From Massilia sp. KIM (lineage in GTDB: Bacteria > Pseudomonadota > Gammaproteobacteria > Burkholderiales > Burkholderiaceae_D): a DNA stretch of 64,000 nucleotides. Position numbers and translations under genes: made by a program. The notes below the pieces were generated by a model, which worked only from the letters and a program-made list of their open reading frames with translations, had not been told where the DNA came from and did no database searches. Where the stretch lies: positions 186,001-250,000 of the forward strand of contig NZ_MVAD01000003.1 of the NCBI RefSeq assembly GCF_002007115.1, written 5' to 3'. Below, piece after piece: positions 55,238-64,000 of this stretch. Position 1 is the stretch's first letter; each line of letters opens with the position of its first letter.

Positions 55238-55586
55238 GAGCCGACTCCCTCACCACCCCATGTCGCGCCGCTGGGGCTGCCAGGAACCTGCGCGCGACGT
55301 TTTTGTCTTATAAATCCAATGTTTAGTGCACATTTATAGGGCACCGCGTTGAATCGTAGCAATAAGGTTGACCACCGACAAGAAATTTCTGTACTGGAAC
55401 ATTACGATACGGCGTATTCCCGCCACATATTTCCACCCCGAGTACTCAGGCTTGCAACGCCTGTAATCTGCATGGCAACGACTGTGTATAACGAGGCAAT
55501 GTCCTACGCTCCTGTTGCCGTAGATCTAGTATCAGGCACGAAAGCGCTGCCTTATAATGAGGCGGATCAATAAAGCGAAAGCCAGC
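55238..55586. other. Divergent promoter region between pilM and the PBP1a gene
   Basis: This 349-bp gap is distinctly AT-richer than its flanks and has no credible gene. It holds a TATAAT at 55553-55558 reading toward the PBP1a gene and TATAAG/TATAAA hexamers (minus strand, 55307-55338) reading toward pilM. Neither has a clear -35. Confidence 0.6.
55553..55558 (+). promoter_or_regulatory. Candidate -10 element of the PBP1a gene
   Basis: A perfect TATAAT lies 29 bp before the ATG at 55587. The -35 region (around 55529-55536) is weak. Confidence 0.45.
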
Positions 55587-57923
<2,337 letters not shown>

Positions 57924-57960
57924 GTCGGGTGCTGCTGCTCGAGCAGGCGGTGGGCGAGCA

Positions 57961-58133
57961 AACTTGGGTCCCCGCCTGCGCGGGGACGACGTTGTTTTCG
58001 GCCGGGGGAGATATGTGGCGGCGACTTCGGCGAGGACCGAAGTCGTGCTCCTCCGATTCCATGCATTCCACGATACATCTCACCGTCGTTCCCGCGACGG
58101 CCTCGGCGGCCCCGCGGGAACCCGAGTTTGCAA
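57961..58133. repeat. REP-like palindromic element pair, copy 4 (diverged)
   Basis: AACTTGGGTCCCCGCCTGCG (57961 onward) and CGTCGTTCCCGCGACGGCCT, with CCCGCGGGAACCCGAGTTTG (58083-58133), are an inverted pair in the gap between converging PBP1a and cyaY genes. A GGCGACTTCGGCGAGGACCG dyad lies between them. Confidence 0.7.
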
Positions 58134-58148
58134 ACCCACCGCAACAAT

Positions 58149-58175
58149 AAAAACGGCGCCCTCGGGCGCCGTTTT
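58149..58175. terminator. Bidirectional intrinsic terminator between the PBP1a gene and cyaY
   Basis: AAAACGGCGCCC and GGGCGCCGTTTT form a perfect stem flanked by A and T tracts on the two sides, so it can end transcription from both converging genes. Confidence 0.9.
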
Positions 58176-58197
58176 CGCATCCTTGCCGCAAGCCTGC

Positions 58198-58527
58198 TCA
58201 GGCGAGCGTCACCTGCGCCCCGCCCTGCTCGCCCGCATAGCGCGACAGGGACGTGAAGAGCTCGGAATCGTCGCGCGTATTGCGCCACTCGTCCCCCACC
58301 CGCTTGTAGTGGTAGCCGCCCGAACGCGCCGCCACCCACATTTCCTGCAGCGGCGCCTGGCTGTTGACGATGATCTTCGAGCCGTTGTCGATGAACTCGA
58401 TCTCAAGCACGTTGCCGCTGCGCTTGCACTCCACGTCGATCACATCCTCGTCGTTCAGACGGTCGAAAGCCTGCTCGATCCGGTCCAGGGTGCTTTCGGC
58501 CAGGTCCAAAAATTCGGTTTCGGTCAT
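58198..58527 (-). CDS. cyaY: Iron donor / frataxin protein CyaY
   Basis: The 109-residue frataxin starts at MTETEFLDLAESTLDRIEQAFDRLND. The acidic iron-binding first helix is followed by IDVECKRSGNVLEIEFIDNGSKIIVNSQAPLQEMWVAARSGGYHYK, with the conserved frataxin WVAxRxGGxH block. It regulates Fe-S cluster assembly by IscS/IscU. It is divergent from the LptM-like gene and lysA, the standard context. Confidence 0.97.
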   Translation of the reverse strand: MTETEFLDLAESTLDRIEQAFDRLNDEDVIDVECKRSGNVLEIEFIDNGSKIIVNSQAPLQEMWVAARSGGYHYKRVGDEWRNTRDDSELFTSLSRYAGEQGGAQVTLA

Positions 58528-58567
58528 GCTACACTCCAAAATCTGCCAATAATCCGTGATTCTAATC

Positions 58568-58750
58568 GTGAAGTCCTCCCTCGCGCTCCCCACCGCGGCG
58601 ATTCTGTTCGCCGGACTGCTGGCCGGCTGCGGCCAGACCGGTCCGCTCTACATGCCGAATCCGCCCGCCAAGCCGGCCCCGGCCCAGGTCGAAACCCCGC
58701 CGCAGCCCGTCACCACCAACAACGCCACCACGCCCGCCCCCACCAAGTAA
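58568..58750 (+). CDS. lptM: LptM/YifL-like small lipoprotein
   Basis: This lipoprotein of about 60 residues has a lipobox (LFAGLLAGCGQTGPLYMP) followed by a Pro/Ala-rich tail. GCGQTGPLYLP-type sequence just after the lipid cysteine is the signature of YifL, recently named LptM, which helps LptD mature with its disulfides. GTG at 58568 (MKSSLALPTAAIL) is chosen because it gives a normal signal length; GTG at 58556 is an in-frame alternative. It is 8 bp upstream of lysA, as in many proteobacteria (cyaY-lptM-lysA). Confidence 0.82.
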   Translation: MKSSLALPTAAILFAGLLAGCGQTGPLYMPNPPAKPAPAQVETPPQPVTTNNATTPAPTK

Positions 58751-58758
58751 AGTCCGCC

Positions 58759-60036
58759 ATGTCGCATTTCTCGTACCAAGACGGTGTCCTGCACGCCGAA
58801 GCCGTCGCTTTGCCCGCCATCGCCGAGCAGTTCGGCACGCCGACCTATGTCTATTCCAAGGCCGCGCTGCTGGAGAACTTCGCCGCCTACCACGACGCCT
58901 GCCGCGGCCGCGACGCGCTGGTGTGCTACGCCATGAAGGCCAATTCCAACCTGGCCATCCTGGACCTGCTGGCGCGCCAGGGCGCGGGCTTCGACATCGT
59001 CTCGGGGGGCGAGCTGCTGCGCGTGATCGCCGCCGGCGGCGATCCGGGCAAGACCATCTTCTCGGGCGTCGGCAAGACGGTCGAGGAAATGCGCCTGGCG
59101 CTCGAGAAGGGCATCCTGTGCTTCAACGTCGAGTCGATCCCCGAACTGCACCGCCTCAACGAGGTGGCCGGCAGCATGGGCAAACGGGCCCCGGTGTCGC
59201 TGCGCGTGAACCCGAACGTGGACGCCAAGACCCACCCCTACATCGCGACCGGCCTGAAGGCCAACAAGTTCGGCGTCGCCTTCGACGACGCGCTCGCCAC
59301 CTACCGCGCCGCGGCCAGCCTGCCGCACCTGGACGTGGTCGGCATCGACTGCCACATCGGCTCGCAGCTGCTGGACGACGCGCCGCTGCTGGAAGCGCTG
59401 GACAAGCTGATCGAGCTGATCGACGCCCTGGGCGACGAAGGCATCCACCTGCACCACCTCGACATCGGCGGCGGCCTGGGCGTGAACTACGGCGCGGAAG
59501 GCGACAAGCCGCCGGTGCCGGTGGGCGACTACCTGGCGCGCCTGTTCGCGCGCATCGACGCCTGGCGCGCCGCCAAGCACGGCGGCCAGCCGATCAAGGT
59601 GATCTTCGAGCCGGGTCGCTCGATCGTGGCCGACACCGGCGCCCTCCTGACCCGCATCGAATTCCTCAAGCCGGGAGCCGAGAAGAACTTCGCCATCGTC
59701 GACGCCGCCATGAACGACCTGATGCGCCCGACCCTGTACCAGGCCTGGATGCCGGTGCAGCCGGTGGCGCCGCGCGAGGGCGCGACGCTGAGCTACGACG
59801 TGGTGGGACCGGTGTGCGAATCGGGCGACTGGCTGGCGCGCGAGCGCGAACTGGCGGTTGAGCCGGGCGACCTGCTGACCGTGATGATGGCGGGGGCCTA
59901 CGGCCACACCATGTCCTCGAACTACAACACGCGCGGCCGCGCGGCGGAAGTGATGGTCGACGGCGACAAGGTGCACCTGGTGCGCCGCCGCGAAACGCCG
60001 CAAGAGCTGTTCGCGCTCGAATCGACCTTGAAGTGA
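58759..60036 (+). CDS. lysA: Diaminopimelate decarboxylase
   Basis: The 425-residue PLP enzyme makes lysine from meso-diaminopimelate. It starts at MSHFSYQDGVLHAEAVALPAIAEQFGTPTYVYSK. The PLP lysine is in CYAMKANSN (Lys60). The glycine-rich phosphate site is HLDIGGGLGVNY, and the fold-III signature residues are in EPGRSIVADTGALLTRI and VVGPVCESGDWLA (catalytic Cys). It follows the LptM-like gene by 8 bp. The long frame upstream of ATG 58759 is an artefact. Confidence 0.97.
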   Translation: MSHFSYQDGVLHAEAVALPAIAEQFGTPTYVYSKAALLENFAAYHDACRGRDALVCYAMKANSNLAILDLLARQGAGFDIVSGGELLRVIAAGGDPGKTIFSGVGKTVEEMRLALEKGILCFNVESIPELHRLNEVAGSMGKRAPVSLRVNPNVDAKTHPYIATGLKANKFGVAFDDALATYRAAASLPHLDVVGIDCHIGSQLLDDAPLLEALDKLIELIDALGDEGIHLHHLDIGGGLGVNYGAEGDKPPVPVGDYLARLFARIDAWRAAKHGGQPIKVIFEPGRSIVADTGALLTRIEFLKPGAEKNFAIVDAAMNDLMRPTLYQAWMPVQPVAPREGATLSYDVVGPVCESGDWLARERELAVEPGDLLTVMMAGAYGHTMSSNYNTRGRAAEVMVDGDKVHLVRRRETPQELFALESTLK

Positions 60037-60070
60037 AGGCCTGCCGCCGCCAGGGCGGCAAGCCGTATGT

Positions 60071-60694
60071 TCAGGCGGGCGCGCCGCGCTGCACGCGCGC
60101 CCTGCTCCACCATACCCTCAGCCCCAGCAGCAGCAGGACGATGACGCCGAACAGGATAGGCTGGGCGAAATCGTTCTTCCCCGCCTTCATCCACCAGAAA
60201 TGCAGGATCGCCAGCGGCGCAATCAGGTAGATCAGCCGGTGCAGCCACTGCCAGCGCTTGCCGCCGAGGCGCTTGATCATCCCGTTGGTGCTGGTCGCCG
60301 CCAGCGGAATCAGGAGCACGAAGGCGGCGAAGCCCACCGTGATGAAGGGCCGCTTGAGCACGTCCTTCCACATCTCGCCCCAGTCGAAGAAGTGATCGAA
60401 CCAGAGGAAGGTGGTGAAGTGCAGCAGCGCGTAGAAGAAGGCGAACAGCCCGACCATGCGGCGCAGGCGCACCACCCAGTTCCAGCCCGTCAGGCGCCGC
60501 AGCGGCGTCACCGCCAGCGTGATGCATAGGAAGTAAAGCGCCCAGTCGCCGGTCTGGTGGGTGATGTACTGCAGCGGCTCGGTCAGCGCGCCCTGCACCG
60601 TCAGCCAGGCCATGCTGGCGAAGGGCAGCAGGGCCGCCACGAACAGCACGGCCTTGATCCAGCCGACCTGGCGGGTGGTGGGGTTGAAGGCCAT
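60071..60694 (-). CDS. msrQ: Haem-binding membrane subunit MsrQ
   Basis: The 207-residue integral membrane protein has about six transmembrane segments of the ferric-reductase-like fold. Conserved haem-ligand histidines sit in FYALLHFTTFLWFDHFF and LHRLIYLIAPLAILHFWWM. MsrQ passes electrons to periplasmic MsrP to repair oxidised methionines. It is 4 bp downstream of msrP on the same strand, the standard msrPQ operon, and converges with lysA. Confidence 0.96.
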   Translation of the reverse strand: MAFNPTTRQVGWIKAVLFVAALLPFASMAWLTVQGALTEPLQYITHQTGDWALYFLCITLAVTPLRRLTGWNWVVRLRRMVGLFAFFYALLHFTTFLWFDHFFDWGEMWKDVLKRPFITVGFAAFVLLIPLAATSTNGMIKRLGGKRWQWLHRLIYLIAPLAILHFWWMKAGKNDFAQPILFGVIVLLLLGLRVWWSRARVQRGAPA

Positions 60695-60698
60695 GATG

Positions 60699-61676
60699 TC
60701 AGTAAAACTTCTTCAGGTCCATGCCGGTGTAGAGCGAGGCGACCTGGTCGTAGCCGTTGAACATCAGGGTCTTGCGCTTGGGCTGGAAGAAGCCGTCCTC
60801 GCCGATGCGGCGCTCGCTGGCCTGCGACCAGCGCGGGTGGTCGACGTTCGGGTTCACGTTCGAATAGAAGCCGTATTCGTTGGGCGCCGAATCGTTCCAG
60901 GCAGTGCGCGGCTGGTTCTTCACCAGGCGGATGCGCACGATCGACTTGGCCGACTTGAAGCCGTACTTCCAGGGCACCACCAGGCGCACCGGCGCGCCAT
61001 TCTGGTTCGGCAGCACCTGGCCGTACATGCCGAGGGTCAGCAGGGTCAGGGGATGCATGGCCTCGTCCATGCGCAGGCCTTCGACGTAGGGCCAGTCGAG
61101 CACCGAACTACGGATGCCCGGCATCTGGCTGCGGTCCGCCAGGCTGGTGAATTCGACGAAGCGCGCGTTGCCGGTCGGCTCGACCTGCTTGAGCAGGTTG
61201 GACAGCGAATAGCCGACCCAGGGAATCACCATCGACCAGCCTTCCACGCAGCGCAGGCGGTAGATGCGTTCTTCCAGCGGCGCCAGCTTGAGCAGGCGGT
61301 CGATGTCGAGGGTGATGGGCTTCTTGACCTCGCCGTCGATGGTCACGGTCCACGGGCGGGTGCGCAGGGTGTGGGCGTTTTCCGCCGGGTCGGACTTGTC
61401 GGTGCCGAACTCGTAGAAGTTGTTGTAGCGGGTCGCATCCTTGAACGAGGTCTGCTTTTCCTGGGTCGACAGGGCCGGGTTGGCGCTGGCCGCCAGGCGC
61501 TGGGCCGCGTTCTGGGCGAAGGCCTCGCGGTTGGCCATTTCCCAGATGCCTGAACCGACGGCGGCGGTGGCGGCGACGCGGGCCAGGAAGGCGCGCCGGC
61601 CTTCGTAGACCTCGCGCGGGGTGATCTCGGATGGGTACGGGAGGTCGATCCCGTTGGGGCTGGGTTTGATGAGCAT
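60699..61676 (-). CDS. msrP: Protein-methionine-sulfoxide reductase catalytic subunit MsrP
   Basis: The 325-residue molybdopterin enzyme repairs methionine sulfoxide in periplasmic proteins. The start at [28 protein letters not shown] is typical. A twin-arginine signal is present ([23 protein letters not shown]), as expected for a cofactor-loaded exported protein. The molybdopterin-ligating cysteine lies in [42 protein letters not shown] is the C-terminal signature. It is the first gene of msrPQ. Confidence 0.97.
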   Translation of the reverse strand: MLIKPSPNGIDLPYPSEITPREVYEGRRAFLARVAATAAVGSGIWEMANREAFAQNAAQRLAASANPALSTQEKQTSFKDATRYNNFYEFGTDKSDPAENAHTLRTRPWTVTIDGEVKKPITLDIDRLLKLAPLEERIYRLRCVEGWSMVIPWVGYSLSNLLKQVEPTGNARFVEFTSLADRSQMPGIRSSVLDWPYVEGLRMDEAMHPLTLLTLGMYGQVLPNQNGAPVRLVVPWKYGFKSAKSIVRIRLVKNQPRTAWNDSAPNEYGFYSNVNPNVDHPRWSQASERRIGEDGFFQPKRKTLMFNGYDQVASLYTGMDLKKFY

Positions 61677-62022
61677 GGAGGGCTCCGCGAGCAGTGGAAA
61701 CGCCACATTACACGAATTGGCTTAAGTGAAGGTTAGACCCTCTTTCTTCCCTTCGGCACAGCGGCGGGCGTCCGGGTCAAGCCTGTGACAGCGCGAACAT
61801 GCGAGCGAATGAATGTGTCGAAGAATCTTACATTGACCAGTAGCAACAATAGTAAATACATGATTTCATGAGTGATTTCCCGTTGGCATGATCATTGCAT
61901 TAAGTAAATCGCAGTTGATTATTGCCAAATCATTTCGACAGGCCCGTGACAGTTCACACCGGCCTCCCGGACCCAAACCCCGTCCGGATCCTTATTCCAC
62001 CCATTGTTCGGGGAACCCCTCC
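61677..62022. other. AT-rich promoter region between msrP and the PEP-CTERM gene
   Basis: The 346-bp divergent gap is AT-rich between about 61800 and 61940. It holds the sigma-54 promoter described separately. The remaining right part (about 61935-62022) is a CCC-rich untranslated leader with no protein-like frame. Confidence 0.7.
61883..61900 (+). promoter_or_regulatory. Sigma-54 (RpoN) -24/-12 promoter of the PEP-CTERM gene
   Basis: TTGGCATGATCATTGCAT matches the -24/-12 consensus TTGGCACG-N4-TTGCA with one mismatch and the correct GG-to-GC spacing (GG at 61885-61886, GC at 61897-61898). Transcription would start near 61910, leaving a leader of about 110 nt. Sigma-54 control through the PrsK/PrsR system is known for some PEP-CTERM genes. 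Confidence 0.8.
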
Positions 62023-62832
62023 ATGAAACGCAGTCTCCAGACGACTATCGTCGCGCTCTTGCTCGGCGCAGCCACCCAGGCCTCGGCGGCCCAGATCAGC
62101 CTCAAGGCCGGGCTGGCGCCCGGGTATCTCGGCGCAGGCAGCTACCACAGCAGCTTCGACGCGAGCCTCGCCCTGCCCAAGGCATTCACCATCCAGGGCC
62201 TGTCCATTTCCTTCCTGTTCAGCGATGACCAGGACAGCTACGTCGACTTCTATGGCCCGAGCAAGACGGTGGCTGCCGGACCGACGTGGGACACCAGCAC
62301 GCTGGAGTACTTCAACAAGACCAAGATGACGAGGACCGGAACCCGCGTCTTCGAGGGCGAATCGGTCACGCTCTCCTTCGGTTCCCTGGTGCTCGACGGC
62401 ACGACCGAGGACCAGGGCGGCGCCATCGCGACCACCAGCACGAAAGGCGCCTCGCTTGGCACCAAGCTCATGAAGAACGGCGGCGAGGCATGCACGGTCG
62501 CCGGGAAATCGGGCTGCAAGAGCTACAGCGTGTACAGCGTCAAGGACAACGAGACCACCTGGACGCAGGTGAACTTCAGCGGCGACTTCGGCGTCGGCGA
62601 GTCGCTGATGTCCCAGCAGGACCTGCTGGACGCGCTGCTGTCGACCCGGATGCTGAACTTCCAGCTCGACGTGCTGGGCGACCTGAACCTGGTCGGCGCA
62701 AGCCTGAACATCGACTACACCGAGCAGGTGAAGAGCCTGCCCACAGCCGCGGTGCCGGAACCCGGCTCGGTCAGCCTGTTCGGCGCGGCCCTCCTGGGCA
62801 TGGCAGGCATGCGCCGCCGGCGCAAGGCCTGA
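62023..62832 (+). CDS. PEP-CTERM sorting-signal exported protein with sigma-54 promoter
   Basis: The 269-residue protein has a signal peptide (MKRSLQTTIVALLLGAATQASA) and a complete PEP-CTERM tail: AVPEPGSVSLFGAALLGMAGMRRRRKA. The middle (about residues 25-240) is beta-rich with no recognised domain, with GLSISFLFSDDQDSYVDFYGPS, VFEGESVTLSFGSLVLDG and a Cys pair (EACTVAGKSGCKS). ATG 62023 is chosen because the signal peptide starts there; the frame to 61888 upstream overlaps the promoter. Expression should depend on RpoN and an activator. A role in the extracellular matrix or floc is family inference. Confidence 0.85.
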   Translation: MKRSLQTTIVALLLGAATQASAAQISLKAGLAPGYLGAGSYHSSFDASLALPKAFTIQGLSISFLFSDDQDSYVDFYGPSKTVAAGPTWDTSTLEYFNKTKMTRTGTRVFEGESVTLSFGSLVLDGTTEDQGGAIATTSTKGASLGTKLMKNGGEACTVAGKSGCKSYSVYSVKDNETTWTQVNFSGDFGVGESLMSQQDLLDALLSTRMLNFQLDVLGDLNLVGASLNIDYTEQVKSLPTAAVPEPGSVSLFGAALLGMAGMRRRRKA

Positions 62833-62955
62833 GCGTCTGCCTCCAGCGCATCGTCGCGGCGCGGCGATGCGCGTGCCAGCCCTCGGCGACTCTTCCAGCG
62901 CCGTCCCCCCTCCTCCCCATCTCGAGCCGCGAGCAGCTGCGCCGGACATACCGAG

Positions 62956-63876
62956 CTACCGCCTGGGCGGCGTCCGGCAGGCGGTGGCCGAGTGGTCCGT
63001 CAAGGAGGCCAGTGCTGTCGCGAAGAATTCGGTCACCTTTCTCACGCGGGCCGGGATGAATTTGCGATTCGGCCAGACCAGGCTGACGTCGCGCGTGCTG
63101 CCGACGAACTCGTCGAGGACAGTCATGATGTCCGGATGACGCAGCTCGCCAACCAGGGAGGCGCGGTTGAACATCCCGATGCCGATGCCGTCTTTGACGG
63201 CCGACAGGATCGTTTCGACCGTATTCGAGCGCAGATTGCCGCGCACCGCGACACTGAAGCTGCCGTCAGGCCCCTGGAAAGGCCAGTCCGACATGTCGTT
63301 GAACACGAGGCAGTTGTGATCGACGAGCTCCGCCGGCGTCTCCGGGATGCCGTGCCGCTCGAAATACTGGCGCGATCCAGCGCACACGAGGGAAGTGCTG
63401 GCCACCTTCTTCACAACGGCATCGGGATGCTTCAGCGGACTCACCCTGATCGACAGGTCAATGCCTTCCGCCGGCAGGTCCCAGACGCTGTCTGACAAGC
63501 GCAGATCGAGCTCGAGCTTGGGATACAGGGCCAGCAGGCGGGGTATCAAGGGCAGCACGTGAAGACGGCCGAAGGTGGCGGAGGCGGCCACCCGGACAAG
63601 GCCCGAGACCTCGAGCCGGCTCTCCACGATCTCGCCATCGGCCAGCGCCATCTCGTCGAGCAAGGGCTTCATGCGCTCGTAGTATTTCCGCCCCTGCTCG
63701 GTGAGGATCACGCTGCGGGTGCTCCTGTTGAACAGCTGAATACCCAAGCGCGCTTCCAGCGAACCCACGGCCTTGCTGATGGCCGACTGCGAGTCGCCGG
63801 TGCGCCGGGCCGCTGCGGAAAATCCGCCGGCCTCGACCACCGCCACAAACGCATTCAGTTCCTGGAATCGGTCCAT
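62956..63876 (-). CDS. LysR-family transcriptional regulator
   Basis: The 306-residue regulator starts at MDRFQELNAFVAVVEAGGFSAAARR. A GTG at 63897 would add seven residues. The N-terminal winged HTH has ARRTGDSQSAISKAVGSLEARLGIQLFNRSTRSVILTEQGRKYYER, and a substrate-binding domain follows (about residues 90-295; VSPLKHPDAVVKKVASTSLVCAGSRQYFERHG). This is the CrgA/YhjC-like subgroup. It is transcribed leftward; the region to its right (63898-64000), with AT-rich dyads, is the likely divergent promoter, and its target gene is probably beyond the window. Confidence 0.93.
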   Translation of the reverse strand: MDRFQELNAFVAVVEAGGFSAAARRTGDSQSAISKAVGSLEARLGIQLFNRSTRSVILTEQGRKYYERMKPLLDEMALADGEIVESRLEVSGLVRVAASATFGRLHVLPLIPRLLALYPKLELDLRLSDSVWDLPAEGIDLSIRVSPLKHPDAVVKKVASTSLVCAGSRQYFERHGIPETPAELVDHNCLVFNDMSDWPFQGPDGSFSVAVRGNLRSNTVETILSAVKDGIGIGMFNRASLVGELRHPDIMTVLDEFVGSTRDVSLVWPNRKFIPARVRKVTEFFATALASLTDHSATACRTPPRR

Positions 63877-63897
63877 CTCGTCCTCATCAGTGTGCAC

Positions 63898-64000
63898 AGG
63901 CCAGCAATATCCACGCGATATCCGTCGAACCCAGGTTTATATATTCCAATTCGGAATATAACTGATTATAAACGCATGGATTATCGCGCTCTCCCTCATA
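63898..64000. promoter_or_regulatory. Likely divergent LysR-controlled promoter region (window end)
   Basis: The AT-rich stretch includes an imperfect dyad ATATTCCAATTCGGAATAT at 63941-63959 (ATATTCC/GGAATAT arms), fitting a LysR-type operator upstream of the regulator gene and an off-window target. No gene is seen in these 103 bases. Confidence 0.55.

Overview
The window is GC-rich chromosomal DNA from a betaproteobacterium, most likely Oxalobacteraceae (Massilia/Telluria/Janthinobacterium-like). Four things point there: the ptsN-hprK-rapZ set beside kdsD-kdsC-lptCAB-rpoN-hpf; the gene order lolB-ispE-tRNA(Gln)-prs-rplY-pth-ychF; mutM-dynamin-mutY; and PEP-CTERM proteins together with a subclass B3 metallo-beta-lactamase of the Janthinobacterium kind. 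Species cannot be fixed from this sequence alone.

Layout. 1-650: 5' end of a DUF3683/FAD-linked oxidoreductase gene. 923-3405: a periplasmic copper-handling run (DUF2946, SCO1/SenC, PCuAC, DUF3817, CopD-like). 3408-5040: flavin reductase and soxR on one strand, with a SnoaL/NTF2-like gene divergent across a clear SoxR box. 5128-9979: an orphan beta-propeller sensor kinase, an exported Asp-nucleophile alpha/beta hydrolase and a PEP-CTERM protein. 9999-13171: YqaA-like membrane protein, ilvA, queF. 13525-16019: ptsN, hprK, rapZ, facing a leftward block of an HIBYL-CoA hydrolase gene and hpf, rpoN, lptB, lptA, lptC, kdsC, kdsD (16360-22977). 23056-28783: KefB/C-type exchanger, GGDEF protein, MOSC protein, B3 beta-lactamase, DUF6130-like protein.

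28800-30100 is the one clearly accessory patch. It holds AT-richer DNA with a toxin-C-terminus-like fragment, a DUF1963-like gene starting 2 bp behind it, and a decayed IS3-family transposase fragment. 30177-41000 returns to core genes: ychF, a patatin-like gene, a DUF3857/transglutaminase gene, pth, rplY, prs, tRNA-Gln, ispE, lolB and a TPR lipoprotein gene. 41078-44979: mutM, a dynamin-like GTPase gene and mutY. 45164-55237 (leftward): dgt, a fused aroK-aroB frame, a large Ig-like lipoprotein gene and pilQ-pilP-pilO-pilN-pilM. 55587-63876: PBP1a, cyaY, lptM-like, lysA, msrQ, msrP, a second PEP-CTERM gene behind a near-consensus sigma-54 promoter, and a LysR regulator. The window ends in a probable divergent promoter region.

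How the genes fit together. The rpoN block gives sigma-54, the ribosome hibernation factor, Kdo synthesis and LPS export. PtsN, HprK and RapZ make the regulatory PTS branch. pilMNOPQ gives the type IV pilus alignment complex and secretin. The rpoN product plausibly acts within this same window, at the sigma-54 site before the PEP-CTERM gene. Intergenic spaces between converging or terminal genes carry mobile-looking palindromes (REP-like pairs) and short tandem repeats of 7, 11 and 31 bp. No CRISPR array, prophage or intact insertion sequence was seen.
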